From Rachicladosporium sp. CCFEE 5018 (lineage: Eukaryota; Ascomycota; Dothideomycetes; Cladosporiales; Cladosporiaceae), in assembly GCA_002077045.2 (NCBI GenBank), contig KZ111172.1, positions 250,838-314,837 on the forward strand: DNA of 64,000 nt, in the 5' to 3' direction. Below the pieces are notes generated by a model. That model had not been told where the DNA came from and searched no databases. It saw only the letters and a list, made by a program, of their open reading frames with translations. A program made the translations under genes and the position numbers. This document shows, in pieces, positions 10,652-21,323 of the stretch (the stretch's first letter is position 1; every line of letters starts with the position of its first letter).

Positions 10652-11573
10652 ATGACCCTACCGAGTATTGTCACGGGGTGGTACCCGCCATCGCGTGAGA
10701 ACTGGGAGTTCATTGTTTACGCTTGGCAATTCTTCCCTCTCGTCAGTACCTTGGCGCCGATCATGTCCATCCGCAATCACTCACTCTCTACAGGTCACAG
10801 CGACACAATGGCTCACAGACTGGTACCCGGCGGGCAAGACCTCGATCGAGTCCAAGTACAACCTCCCAGGAAAGTGGGCATGGGCTATCATGGAGTCGGT
10901 TGGCCCGATTACGGTCATGTACTGCATGTTGACGATCCCGAGTAAGGTCGGCGTTGAGACTCTGCCATGGGGTAATTGGACGATGGCCGCCCTGTACATC
11001 ATTCACTACATCTATCGCGCGCCCATCTTTGCGTATGTCAGTCCATCGATGTCGCCGATACACCCATTAGTCTTCGCATCAGCCTGCCTGTGGAATCTCA
11101 TCAATGGACTCTCTATCGGCGGATGGGTGGGAGGCTATGGTCCGAATACACGCGAAGCCTGGGGCGGCAGACTATACGAGATGGAAATCGGCCTCGTAAT
11201 CTGGGGATGGAGTCTCCTTGCGAACTTCTTCCACGACGATGATCTACGCGAGATCAGGCGAAGCACGCTGCGCCGACAAAAGGAGCAGGCACAGAGAGAG
11301 GGGAAGCCCATCGAAGGAGTCGACAAGTTCTACATGGTGCCAAAGAACGGGCTGTTTCAGTACGTTCTCTATGCACATTACTTGTGTGAGTTCTTCGAGT
11401 GGGCTGGGTTTTGGATGATCGGAGGTTTGAATTGCGTTCCAGCGCGCACCTTCTTGATCAATGAGATGTCGACTATGATTCCGAGAGCTGTTGCAGGGAA
11501 GCGATGGTATGTTGAGAAATTTGGCAAGGAGAAGATTGGAAAGCGCAAGGCCATCTTCCCTGGTTTGCTCTGA
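10652..11573 (+). CDS. Steroid 5-alpha-reductase-family membrane enzyme (3-oxo-5-alpha-steroid 4-dehydrogenase domain), copy A1
   Basis: Exons 10652-10741 and 10794-11573 with a 52-nt intron (GTCAGT...CTACAG) give 289 residues. The ATG at 10652 begins MTLPSIVTGWYPPSRENWEF, matching the family N terminus, and the intron joins FFPL to VTATQWLTDWYP in phase. Several hydrophobic segments follow. The C-terminal signature is present: ANFFHDDDLREIR, then FEWAGFWMIGG and PRAVAGKRWYVEKFGKEKIGKRKAIFPGLL-type ending typical of PF02544. Family members reduce double bonds of steroids or long-chain enoyl and polyprenol substrates with NADPH in the ER membrane; the substrate cannot be read from sequence. 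A second copy, cut by the gap, starts at 22344 and differs at about seven bases over 620 nt. Confidence 0.85.
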
Positions 11574-12019
11574 GCCATCAATCTATCTTAGAGATTTCGC
11601 AGGCACATCGCCTTGACTGTTGGTCACAATGCTACTCCAGTCCCTTAATTCGAAAAGACCTCACCCATTGATATCCGTTCACTCCATCAGGTGTCTTTCT
11701 AGGATCAGTCTCCCTGGTCAAGCCCAGAATATGCATTCGTACTTGTACATGTGACTACTTCTTACTTTCCTGGGTGCAAGATGCTGCACTCACTACGTGT
11801 AGCAGGGTCAGTCAGCTTGCGTGGTCTGAACAGCCACTTGGCTCGAGCAATGTTACTCAGTGACGACAAGGAGCAGTCACATCAAAGTCTGCCTGCTGTT
11901 CTGGCGCGAGCATACAACTTCCCAAAGTCTGTGGTCATCAATTCTGTACTCACGTGGCGCTCTGGACCTCAAGATATCGTAGTTCCCTTCGCATGTCAGC
12001 CTCGTCTTGTTCGAACCAA
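11574..12019. other. Intergenic within block A1, no gene recognised
   Basis: About 450 nt between convergent genes, closely matched in copy A2 (22964-23337). The copies differ near position 12013, where A1 has a net 17-nt loss that disrupts the end of the minus-strand gene. Confidence 0.45.
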
Positions 12020-12774
12020 CTACTCCTTTAGGGTGTCATAGACGTCGCTGGGTTCCTCATCAGCATGAGCAGCGTACCTCCATTGCCACGGGTCATCAGC
12101 GGATCGCCGACACCATAGGAGATACGATCCTCCCCAACCATGCTCCTCGTTGCGACCGATCTTGATGCACAGCTCGATATTTCCATGCTCCAAATACCAG
12201 TCTGCGGGCAGCGATGCTTCACCTATCCAGACTGTATTATCGTCGTTGTCCCTCAAGATTTCCGTAAGGTCTAGCATATTGTAATGATGCAAGAAAACGT
12301 GATAAGGAAGGCCTGGCCCGCAAATTCCATCTACCAGAGTGCAGAGATACTCCAAATCTGGTGGCGGAAACGTGCAGCCGTCGCATCTCGCTTTTCGAGA
12401 AGTGCTCGGATCCTCGCATACCAGGCATCTCGATCTTGCGTAAAGTCTTTGTATAGATGAAAGATGCCATCTAGGTCGTACTTCTTCACTAGTTCCGTGC
12501 GCACGGCAGGGTCAAGTAGGCCGCGAGGTGAGGTAGCAGATCCACCCGCGCTGTGGTTCAGGATATCCTGCTCAAGTCTGCGCATGTCATCACGTCGTGC
12601 TTGTCGCGATTCGATGCCATCAACGAATGTCCGCAGGTTCGACAAGTTGTGCTCGCAGACAGTGTGTTTGTATGATTCCAGAGCGACTCTGATGGACTCG
12701 CGCCGGGGCTCGTCTAGGCCGTCAGAGCCAGTGATAGACATACCAGCGAGATCTCGCCGTACATCTGCCATCAT
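12020..12774 (-). pseudogene. Uncharacterised protein, split by a frameshift, copy A1
   Basis: The first frame (12774-12331) encodes a helical, charged N-terminal half that runs into a stop just after ARFRHQIW. A second frame (from about 12360 to 12020) encodes a conserved-looking C-terminal half (LEYLCTLVDGICGPGLPYHV, then NEEHGWGGSYLLWCRR). Adding one C in the CCGCCACC run would fuse the halves as RFRPPPDLEYLC. No phase-compatible intron was found. The other copy (23338-24179) has the identical frameshift. A1 additionally lost a net 17 nt near 12013, ending early at DTLKE where the other copy continues about 30 residues. The C-terminal half loosely recalls SMI1/KNR4-type folds, but I would not assign it. 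Function unknown. Confidence 0.55.
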
Positions 12775-13028
12775 TCAGTCTATCACGTGCCTGCACAACG
12801 GTATGGTTTCGTCGTCCTCGGCCTAGACCGGGACATGTGATGTGCTCATCGCCCCATCCCGCAAGCTCTCGCCAGTCTCGTGTGGCTGAGAACGTCATAG
12901 GGACCGTGCCCCAAACAACAGCTTCTCCTCTCCTCCGCTCGACATCACGTCTCTTCCTCTGCCACACCACCATTAACCAAACAAATCTTCCACACCACAC
13001 CACCACACACACTCAACCTACAGTCGTC

Positions 13029-13669
13029 ATGTCTCTCAGCTGTATGTTCAATCAGCGCGATAACGCGGGCGTCCTGAGTGCTTCATTGTCTATTACCATG
13101 CAAGCGCTCGGTCATGGCAGACCGCATTGCGCATACCCGCATCATCGGAACCACCACTGACAGTCCTTCACTTAGACCTTCCCCCAGTCAAGCCATCGGC
13201 CATTGCGCTCGGCACTGTCTACAACCACGCCATCTCCCTCGCGGTCCTCGGCCCCGTCTTCGGTGACACCTACCGTCAGGCCCAGGCCTCGAACTCGAAG
13301 GAGGAGTTCTTCAAGTCTAAGGAGGCTGCGTCCGCCGCATCTGCGTGGGGAACCTCGCTTGTCGGCTCCGCCGTCCAGGCATACGGTGTTGGTGCGCTCA
13401 TCAACGCCACCGGTACCCTCAGCTACAAGGGCGCTGCGTACCTCGGCAGCTTGATCTTCTTCGCCAGCTCCGCTCCATCGGTATGTTCATGTTTTGTGTA
13501 TCAGTACAATGTTCCCTTACTGATATATGTGCAGTTCATTGCCCAGATCACGACCGAGAAGCGCCCTCTTGAGCAGGTTGCTGTCGGTGGCCTCGCCCGT
13601 GTCTTCGAGACCGTCGGCCTCAGCGTTTTCCTCACCTGGTGGGGAACCCGCCCCAACCCGTTCGAGTAA
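13029..13669 (+). CDS. DUF1761-family membrane protein, copy A1
   Basis: Three exons: 13029-13041, 13176-13480 and 13535-13669, with introns of 134 and 54 nt (GTATGT...TTAG and GTATGT...GCAG), giving 150 residues. It begins MSLSYLPPVKPSAIALGTVY and continues with a GPVFG motif, an Ala-rich helix (SAASAWGTSLVGSAVQAYGV), a hydrophobic segment (YLGSLIFFASSAPS) and ends in LSVFLTWWGTRPNPFE. These are hallmarks of the small four-helix membrane family DUF1761 (PF08570), whose function is unknown. Splicing of the last intron joins SSAPS to FIAQITTEKRPLEQ in phase. The copy at 24429 is nearly identical, including both introns. Confidence 0.8.
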
Positions 13670-14053
13670 GCGACTCGCCACAGTTGGGTAGTATATCTTG
13701 AGACCAGAGCGGAGAATGGAAGGCGTGGATTGGAGGTCGGCAAGGGCGTTCCCATAGCTACATGTGCCTGAACGCGGCTCAGTGTCGAGCTGCTACTCTC
13801 GACTTCTGATGTGCGTGACTTGATATCTCTGTACTTTAGTGATAGCAGCGGGAAATGCAATTGTGACATCAGACTTGCGCATCCATATAAAAACAATTGC
13901 CGTACACTTTGACAACTTCATCACCCTCCACCTCATTGTCAGTATTTGACAGACAAGTTTGGTCCGAGCCCAGATCGGGCCCGCTGCCTACACTGCGAAC
14001 TGCAATTGTAAGGTAACTACTATTTGCCTTCACGACATCCAGACGTCCGCTGA

Positions 14054-14494
14054 ATGATGACTTACGAAGACACCGATCTTCTCGCCATTGAGGTAGATGC
14101 CGACTCCTACGCCACCGCAGCAGTGCAGGACACGCCCACAGTCTCACGCACCCATCAAACCGAGGAAGCGTTTCAGGCCATCAAAGCAACGTACCAGGCG
14201 AAGCAACACAATGGCAATCTATACGCCGAGCTCATCGGTGACTTCCCATGGCTCGACATCGAACAGTCACCTCCATCCAGCGCTGCGAAAGATGAGCTCA
14301 AGTCGAAGCTCAAGCTCGATAAGCGGCAACAGGCTCTGTTCGGGTATGTGGTGGGCGAACTGTACTATGACCGAGAGTATGACAAGATTGTGAGGCTTTG
14401 CGAAAGGACTAGTGAGGTATACGTGCTGCAGGGAAAGTTTGAGGCTGCTGTGTCCAGGTGGCGCGAGAAAGCTAAGTCGAGGCTAGCAGATTGA
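14054..14494 (+). CDS. Hypothetical protein, copy A1
   Basis: A 146-residue single-exon protein starting at ATG 14054 (MMTYEDTDLLAIEVDADSYA). The N-terminal third is acidic; the middle has a helical QTEEAFQAIKATYQAKQ stretch; the last 60 residues (KRQQALFGYVVGELYYDR, then WREKAK) look like TPR-type helices. No enzyme motif is seen. The paralogue at 25452 keeps the two ends but differs strongly in the middle (about residues 50-75), far more than the neighbouring genes in the same duplicated block. Function unknown. Confidence 0.6.
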   Translation: MMTYEDTDLLAIEVDADSYATAAVQDTPTVSRTHQTEEAFQAIKATYQAKQHNGNLYAELIGDFPWLDIEQSPPSSAAKDELKSKLKLDKRQQALFGYVVGELYYDREYDKIVRLCERTSEVYVLQGKFEAAVSRWREKAKSRLAD

Positions 14495-14734
14495 GGTCAT
14501 TCTTTTGGTGAAAGCACCTGTGCCTGGTCAGATGCGAGGGTTGCCTTCTGCGCATTGTCGCAGCTATCCTCCAATCAACAGTACAGGTGGCGCAAGGCTG
14601 TGCTGGGTGCGCTGGCTGCTGCGCCCGCTTGACCTGTCGGCACATATGTGCAACACGTTTCCCGTCTCGACAAGAACGCGGCTTCGACCAGTCAACGTCT
14701 CCTCACAAGCGACTCCAAAACAGTCCTCTGGCGG

Positions 14735-16527
14735 ATGGCGTCACCGGCATTTGGGTTTTCGGTTGGAGACTTGATCGCTGGTATCAACTTGATACCCAAA
14801 GCCGTGAAGTCTCTCCGCCGCACCGCCGGCGCGACTACGTCGTACCAGCAAGGCGTCCTGGACCTCGAACTCATAGAAAGGGTGTTACGCCAAGTGCAAG
14901 CCCTGACTCCACAAACCACCAATGTCGAGACCATACGATGAATTCAGCTCTGCAGCCTCGCTTGTCATGTACCACTGGATCATTTCTTGACAAAGATCAA
15001 GAAGTTAGAGCCGTACATGGGATTCGAGACAGGCTCGAGCAGACCCATACAGAAGCAGCTCCTTGTGGGCATGCGCAAGGTTCAGTGGGCGGTCACTCTG
15101 GAGGGAGAAATCAGACGTCTCAAGAACGATATCGGCACCGGACTGGACGCCATCACCGCCCTGCTTCAATTCGAGATGCTAGAAAGAAGCATAGTAGCGC
15201 AAGCGGACATCACCCAGACTTTACAGGTTGCAAAGAAGTCAATGGCTACGCTCGAGCATATCAACCTACGTCTGCACGACAGCGTCACCTTGCGCCAGCA
15301 TCTCGATAAATTTCTTGCTAGAATGCTGGCCATGCAGCAGCAGCTTCCATCAACGATAACTACGGCAATTGTTGCGCAAGTGGCTGCTACTTCCGTCGAT
15401 GTGACTGCGCAGTTGGTAACGGCTGCATCAAAAGCTCAGAGGATACATTCATACCAATGCTGGAGACTCTGCAGCAGAGACAACTTAGCGAGAGCCTTGC
15501 TACCTTCGTGCGAGACCGAAATATGGTCGAACTGCAACGTGTCGCAACCGAATCGCACGCTTTGCTCATGTGCCTAGTAGGCAGCACCCTATCCAAGAGC
15601 GTGCGTACCCGGAGCCTGACCTCGGACATCTCGGCGTATTCTGCACACAGTTCCACATTGGTGTCGGACAGGTCTCTTACTGTGCGGGATCATTCCGTTG
15701 TCGACGTGCTGTCTAGTGGCATAGATGCTGTCATGTTACTTTTCCTCTTTGCCGGTCACCTGCATGAAGCTGATCTACGGTCTCTTTGCACAATCTTACA
15801 CAACCCACGACTTAGGACCCAGAGCAAGATAACCTTCATCGATACGCTGAACCGTGAGCTGTCATTGGAATATGAACATTTCTGCTATTGGCGTGTACTA
15901 CTGGCGCGCCTCCAGGTGGAATTCAAAGGTCTCCCTGGCGAGGACCTTGTCGCAAACAATCGATTTGCGCTATTTGAACAGTCCCGGCGTGCTGGCAAGG
16001 GCGCACTGATTTCGTCTCGCGATTGGGAGCGCTCGGTGGTCCCTGGATGTCGCGTCGTAATGTCGATGCTTGTCGATCGACAGCCCGACCAAACGAAGAC
16101 ATGTGGGAGCTGTGGAAGTGAAACGTGGTACGAATTTGGCGCTACGATGTGGCTTCTATGGTAAGTGGTGAACCGCAAATAAAGATGCCGTTGCTGACTG
16201 CGTTGGATCAGTGCGCGGTGTGGCCAAAATTACAAGACTCTGGCCGAACAGTCGCTCTCATCACATTTCATCGTCACACCATTCACTACAGACACACTAG
16301 AAACCTTGGAACTTAACTCTGGAATCTTGATGAGCTGCTCCCACTCGCTCCCTACATTGGACACGAGGTCAGAATTTGCGGACGAGGATATTAGGCGATA
16401 TGTATCTGATGTCACGCTGAACGGTGCACGACCGATACATCCAGCAGGGCCGAGCAGACGCCGGCTTGCGGAGGATACGTCTCCCAAGGGAATTTCGATG
16501 CGACGTCTCTGCGCTGCTGATATATAG
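14735..16527 (+). pseudogene. Fungal NACHT-N-like / ubiquitin-like domain gene with in-frame stop and frameshift
   Basis: ATG 14735 begins MASPAFGFSVGDLIAGINLI, the start typical of fungal proteins that carry the helical N-terminal domain of STAND/NACHT-type genes. The same frame holds a TGA at 14939-14941, then continues coherently (IQLCSLACHVPLDHFLTKIK). Near 15430 the frame must shift by one base (AAAA at 15430-15433; one more A restores it), after which it runs to 16160. An intron at 16161-16211 (GTAAGT...ATCAG) joins a last exon 16212-16527. The C-terminal part has the ubiquitin-like segment (LEYEHFCYWRVLLARLQVEF, then DWERSVVPGCRVVMSMLV) and paired cysteines CGSCG...CARCG that splicing completes. 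With both lesions corrected the length would be about 580 residues. The protein is probably lost, unless the lesions are assembly errors. Confidence 0.7.
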
Positions 16528-16541
16528 GCTTGAGTAACTGA

Positions 16542-18377
16542 TCAATGTGTATACTTGAAGAACACATTCTCGCGATCCGTCCGATCAGCAAACGCCATCT
16601 TCTCCCTCATCGCCTTCTGCTCAGTTTGCGGTATCTCACTTAGCTTCGCCTCATTCTGCTTGTTCAGTCGGTCGTTCATTAGCCGGAGTCCAACGATCAC
16701 GAAAGAAAGCAGTCCCAGCGTCACAATGATGGAGAACTTGCCCGAGATGTATCCTGGTGCCTCCTTCTGCTGGAATGTCTGCGTGCCCAGGATATTCCCT
16801 AGAGCGAAGGAGACCAGCGTGAGAGCATTGACTGTGACTTTCTTCGTATGCCCTGCCACGTTTGATGCGTTCCAGGCGAGGAGAAGCATGAAGGCTGCAC
16901 CGAAAGTGCCGGAGAGAAAGGATGCGGCTAGGAGGCCGGACTTGTTCAAGGGAATGCCTTTGGGGTCCAGCCCGATCATGAGTGCTGCAGATAGAATCGT
17001 GGGCAGAATGCAGATGAACATGACGATGCTGCGATCATTGAGCTTGTCCGAGAGCCAGCCCGAGAAGAGGACGAAGACCACGCCGATAGCCCCTGCGGGC
17101 ATTGACATGATCAAGGCTTGCTGTGAGGTGTAGCCAAACGTCGTAAGCAAGATGCTTGAGAAGTTCGAGATTCCTCCATTCGGGATCGATGTAAGCATAG
17201 TAGCCAAACAGATCAACCAAACCCGGGTGTCCTTGAGAGCTGACAAGATCTGCGATTTCTTAAGGTGCTCATTCTGCGTGCCAGATTGATTCGCCCTGAC
17301 CCGCAGCAAGGCCGCGACCTTTTCTCCGTCGGTAAATCGCTTGGCTCTCACAGGACTGTCTGGCAGCAGAAACGCCACGAGCGCACCGCATACGACCGTA
17401 AGGGCCCCGATAGCGATGTAGAAAATGCGCCAGCTGGCAAAGCTTCCGTGCGCGAAGGATGCACCGTAGGCTACCGCTCCACCTACGATCTGCGTGATCG
17501 AATTGCATACGTAGAACCAGCTGACTCGGCGGCCCTGCTCTTCCTTCTTGTACCACATGGCGATGATCAGGACGAGGATGGGTGCTACGCAAGCTTCAAA
17601 GACACCCAGCAGGGTGCGGCAGATAGCGAGCCCTGCGAATGAGGTGCAGGCGGCGTGGGCAGCTAGCACAATACCCCAGAGCATGATGTTGATCCCAAGA
17701 TATAGTGAGAGCCGAGAGGTCCGCTGGGCCAGGTACTGGGTGGGGAATTCGGTGACAATGAAGCCGATGTAGAATAGCATAGACAGGTCGGAGTACTACT
17801 GCCCTTTCAGGTGCGTGTCTGTGCGTAGTCCCATGACAGCTGCCTACGAGACGGTGGATTAGCATTTGATCTTTTGTTGCAGGAACGGCGGTGCATCCAC
17901 TCTCAGGAGACTTCACAGAGCAGACCAGGATCTGACGGACTGTGGCTCTCTGTGGAGAGTCGGTCCCATCTACGTGGGTATGATGCACCGCAAAATGGCT
18001 CGGGCGACAAGGTTGCCAGCTTTGAGACCTATAGACGTCTAGACGAGCGGGATGGAGAGACTATAACTTACATATGACAGCGTTGTCTTGTCCAGATATT
18101 GAAGGAAGTACGTGATTGCAAGTAGCGGCGCGATGGTAAGATCGATCTTCCAGACCAGTCTGCGACGTTGTTGCGGGTCCTGTAGTATTGCCGCTCCTTC
18201 AAGTGCTATCTCAGCGGCACGAGGGTGGTTCTCCAGGAACGACAGCGCCTCGTCTGCGTCCGCAAGAGAGGCGATGACATCTTGAGTTTCAGCGCTGATC
18301 GAGGTGTTGCGGCCGTCAAGAGCTGCGAATGATTGACTCTTCTCGTCTAGCGACGGCTTGACTTCGACCACGGACAT
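16542..18377 (-). pseudogene. MFS transporter, anion:cation symporter (Dal5/Tna1-like) family, with internal TAG
   Basis: Exon 1 is 18377-18072 (102 codons), the intron 18071-17844 (228 nt, GTAAGT...TCGTAG), and exon 2 17843-16542. Splicing gives YLDKTTLSY joined to AAVMGLRTDTHLKGQ, the expected first transmembrane helix and loop of this family. The next codon is TAG (17798-17796), after which the frame continues YSDLSMLFYIGFIVTEFPTQ. About 12 membrane segments follow, with a typical CRTLLGVFEACVAPILVLI region. Family members import small carboxylates or vitamins such as nicotinate, allantoate or pantothenate at the plasma membrane. A CAG-to-TAG change would explain the stop. Without it the protein would be about 534 residues, normal for the family. 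Confidence 0.75.
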
Positions 18378-18867
18378 CTCTGCGGTAAGGAGGCGATGCA
18401 GTGCCTAGGAAAGTTTAAGAGATGATGAGAAAGAGTGCTGCGGTCTACCTATTGTTGATGGAGGACATGGCTGTTACGGCACTCATCCTGGCCACAATCG
18501 ATCAACATGCTGTCACCTATCACAGCTATCGCGATGCGATACATACGGGTACACGAGATGCACCGCGCACCGCGCTCGCGTGAGATGGCCGAGACATGAG
18601 GTTGAGGTGTCATGACGCTGCAAAAGATACAGCGGCGCTCAAAGAGGAAGCTCCCTTGGATGAGATGCTTGGCATGTTTTGCGCAGCTTGACTTGTGAGC
18701 CGACCATTGCACAAGCTGCTCTGCCCGGTGTTGTGAGCGGACAAAAGTCTATGTTCGGATGTTGTTTGGTAAGTGAGATTCGATCTTAGAGACTTCGATT
18801 TTCACTGTCATTTTCTCGTTGTTGATCTCGACCGTCCGTTGGGGCTCCGCGGTTCGAGCACAACCCG
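18378..18867. other. Intergenic, no gene recognised
   Basis: About 490 nt between two minus-strand genes. It should contain the transporter promoter and marks one end of duplicated block B1. No family similarity was found in its short frames. Confidence 0.45.
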
Positions 18868-20498
18868 TTATGTCTTCACAACTCGTGTGTTGAAGTCGTC
18901 CGCACCCGGATCATTCCCTTCACTCGTTGCAACACAGCCAGCACAGTAGTTCATCTCCTTGTCGGGCCGTCCCAGCCACCACGTGGTGATTATGGTGACT
19001 ATTTTCCAGCAAGCCTGCAGAGAGACAATGTCGGCGATCAGGATGGGTAAGACAAGACTCATACCGCTCTTGCGCTTCGGCACCGAACATAGGTACTGCG
19101 TATACACAGTCGTCGGATCAGTCGAGTTAAACAACGTCGGTGAGGCTCCAGGTTCCAAAACGTTTGGCACGATGCCGGACGCTACCATTTTGCCAGCTAT
19201 TTTATAGTTGTACTGCGAAGATGCAGCAGCTAGATCGGTATCCTGCCGGGATTGCAGATATACAATTCCAGACACTGTGGTCAGCGCGTTGGTCGCATCT
19301 CGGACACCAAATTCGGATAGCAGGAGGGAATAGTACGACTTCGCGAAGGCGTCTACCGTCATGCTAATCTTTAGTAAAATGTCCTGATAATGTCATGTGT
19401 CATTCGGCCGTCCCGTCCAGGCACTGATGGTGGTATTGTCTATCCATCTCAAGGCCCCACGGTCAGTCGAGAAGAAAGCACTGCATACGAACAAGTCCGA
19501 CTGCGTAAAGTCGGTAGTGGTGGCGTTACGTGATAGCCGTATGTTGCCCGTTCCCCAATTTGCTCTAGGATTTGCCCCGCTCAAATTGCCTCGTAGATCA
19601 GGACGAGGGTCGGACATTGACATGGCTATGTGGCGAATGCCAAATAATCAGCGCTTTTCTGAGCAACCTGCTCAAGCCTCAACTTCGTACGAAATCCCCA
19701 TACCTGAAGGTAGCAGCTTATACCAACCCGCGGTAAGTTATACCATAGCACATGTTTAGATTGCCCGAGGCTTTCTGGTAATCGGAGTATCTGAGCAGAT
19801 TCCTCACAGATCCAGCGCCCGTCGGAGCCTCGACCGCCGTTGTAGATCCAACGTCCGTACCAGAGCCGACGGGTGGCAGGGAGCCTGTAAAGTTAGCGTA
19901 CACTCGTCCTGATGGGGAGTCGAGTGAGCATTGTATCGTGGCCTGCAGTGATCGTCTCATCAGCTCAGGTGAAACGCAAACGATATTGCGGTGCTTGTGA
20001 GCTCACCGCTGCCGTCGAAGCGCCCCACGTCCACCAATCGGGTGCTAGCGGCGTAAAATCGAACCTGGCCAGGGTGATCTGAATACTGACTATCTCACAG
20101 TCATGGAGCGGCGTGTTCTTATAAGTGGTCGAAGGCGCTCTTAAGATTTCGCGCGTGTCGGCCACGCCCGTCTGGATTCCACTGAAAGTGTATGTGAAGC
20201 CGCGGTTGGCGGTTTGATACAGGACGCCGACCGTCAACACACTGGTCTGACATTGCGTGTCCAGACTGCTGACCCATGAGAACGGAGATTTCTCAAACCA
20301 CTGCTCCTGACTCTCCGTGGTGTTAGGGTTCGTAGTATAGATCGGCTTTAGCTCGTACGCATTGCTAGCCATCGCGATAAAGGTGAAGAGGATTGCAAGC
20401 ACGATGCCCCCACTTATGACCACTGGGGTGAACCAGCGGGACGGATACGGCCTCGACACCGAGTATGTGAAGAAGGAAGACTGCGTTGCTGAGTGCAT
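18868..20498 (-). pseudogene. Fungal transmembrane protein of unknown function, copy B1, with internal TGA
   Basis: Exons 20498-20007, 19942-19744 and 19625-18868. The N terminus MHSATQSSFFTYSVSRPYPS is followed by a membrane segment (RWFTPVVISGGIVLAILFTF), a long extracellular-type region with cysteines and NxT/S sites, a second membrane segment (GMSLVLPILIADIVSLQACW) and a cysteine-containing tail. This two-helix architecture is common in filamentous ascomycetes, with no known function. Exon 3 contains an in-frame TGA at 19395-19393, where the copy at 33879 has GGA. Apart from that the three exons join in phase (483 codons). The inverted copy lacks this stop but carries two others. Confidence 0.7.
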
Positions 20499-21323
20499 CT
20501 TTCTTGATACAGGTATGGAGATGCGAAGGAAATCATGGACATCGTCTGGACGGAAAGGAAATGCAGCAAAGCGACAGTCGTCACCAAATATGGGACTCTC
20601 ACCTGATGCCATCGGCATACGCAGCAGAAGGCAACTCATCACTCCGTATGTGGCGTCCACCAAGGCGTTCTTCGAAGATACCAGAGGCGATCCTACTGCC
20701 AGATCGTGCAGGAAGCAGGCCGGAAGGCCAATCACAGGTAGTTCTAATGAGCCACGTCCGCATTGTGTCGTCAACGCGTTCCCTTTCGGAACATGCATCG
20801 CATCGCATCATGGCGCCGACGTACAGACGATCGTTGTGAATCATATGTATGAGAAATAACGCATGACATGTGTCGCTTGAGACCGGGCTGTCAGTACGAG
20901 CGCAGGTTGATCGAAGGTAAGGTACGGTAAGTTGGAGGCAATTACGAACCTTGAGTAGATCATGCCAAGCACGCAGGGTTGTCGCGGAAGTTCACACTGG
21001 TGATAGTGATGCACTCGTGCTCCAAACAGATTGGTACCGGTATGCATACATACAGCTTTTAGCGCTACCGTCTGCCGCAAGTGGCAGTGCTATATCTCCT
21101 CGATACAGCCTGTGGGTCAAGGCCTGTAGTGTCTCGACTGTGGCGCTGAAGCTCCCATAGAAGCTTCTCATTGGCCTCTTGAGAGCGCGTTGCGGACTTC
21201 ACGCCTCGCGACCATGCTCTGTTGAGCAACTTGATGAGACTTCATGTTGCCATTTCCAATTGAGCGCTGAGTGACACGATCCCATGCGACAAGAGATAGG
21301 CACTCGCGGCGGCCACAAGGCGC
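20499..21323. other. Spacer inside block B1
   Basis: About 820 nt between the transmembrane gene start and the MYG1 stop. Parts align with the B2 spacer (for example GTGCTTGGCATGATCT near 20965 on the minus strand and 33160 on the plus strand) but at clearly lower identity than the coding parts. No separate gene is recognised. Confidence 0.5.

Larger units (their letters stand above)
10954..14494 (+). repeat. Duplicated block A, copy A1 (direct repeat of 22344-25910)
   Basis: Bases 10954 onward match 22344 onward (offset 11390, drifting to about 11405 through small indels) across the reductase, the minus-strand hypothetical gene, the DUF1761 gene and the next hypothetical gene. The match is near-perfect in the first three genes and drops clearly in the last. 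Similarity stops just past 14494/25910. The left limit cannot be seen because the other copy begins at the N gap. Confidence 0.9.

Noticed and set aside
12395..12470. Intron GTATGC...CCACCAG as an explanation of the block A frameshift
   Set aside because: The splice would create a TGA codon at the junction, so it does not join the two frames.
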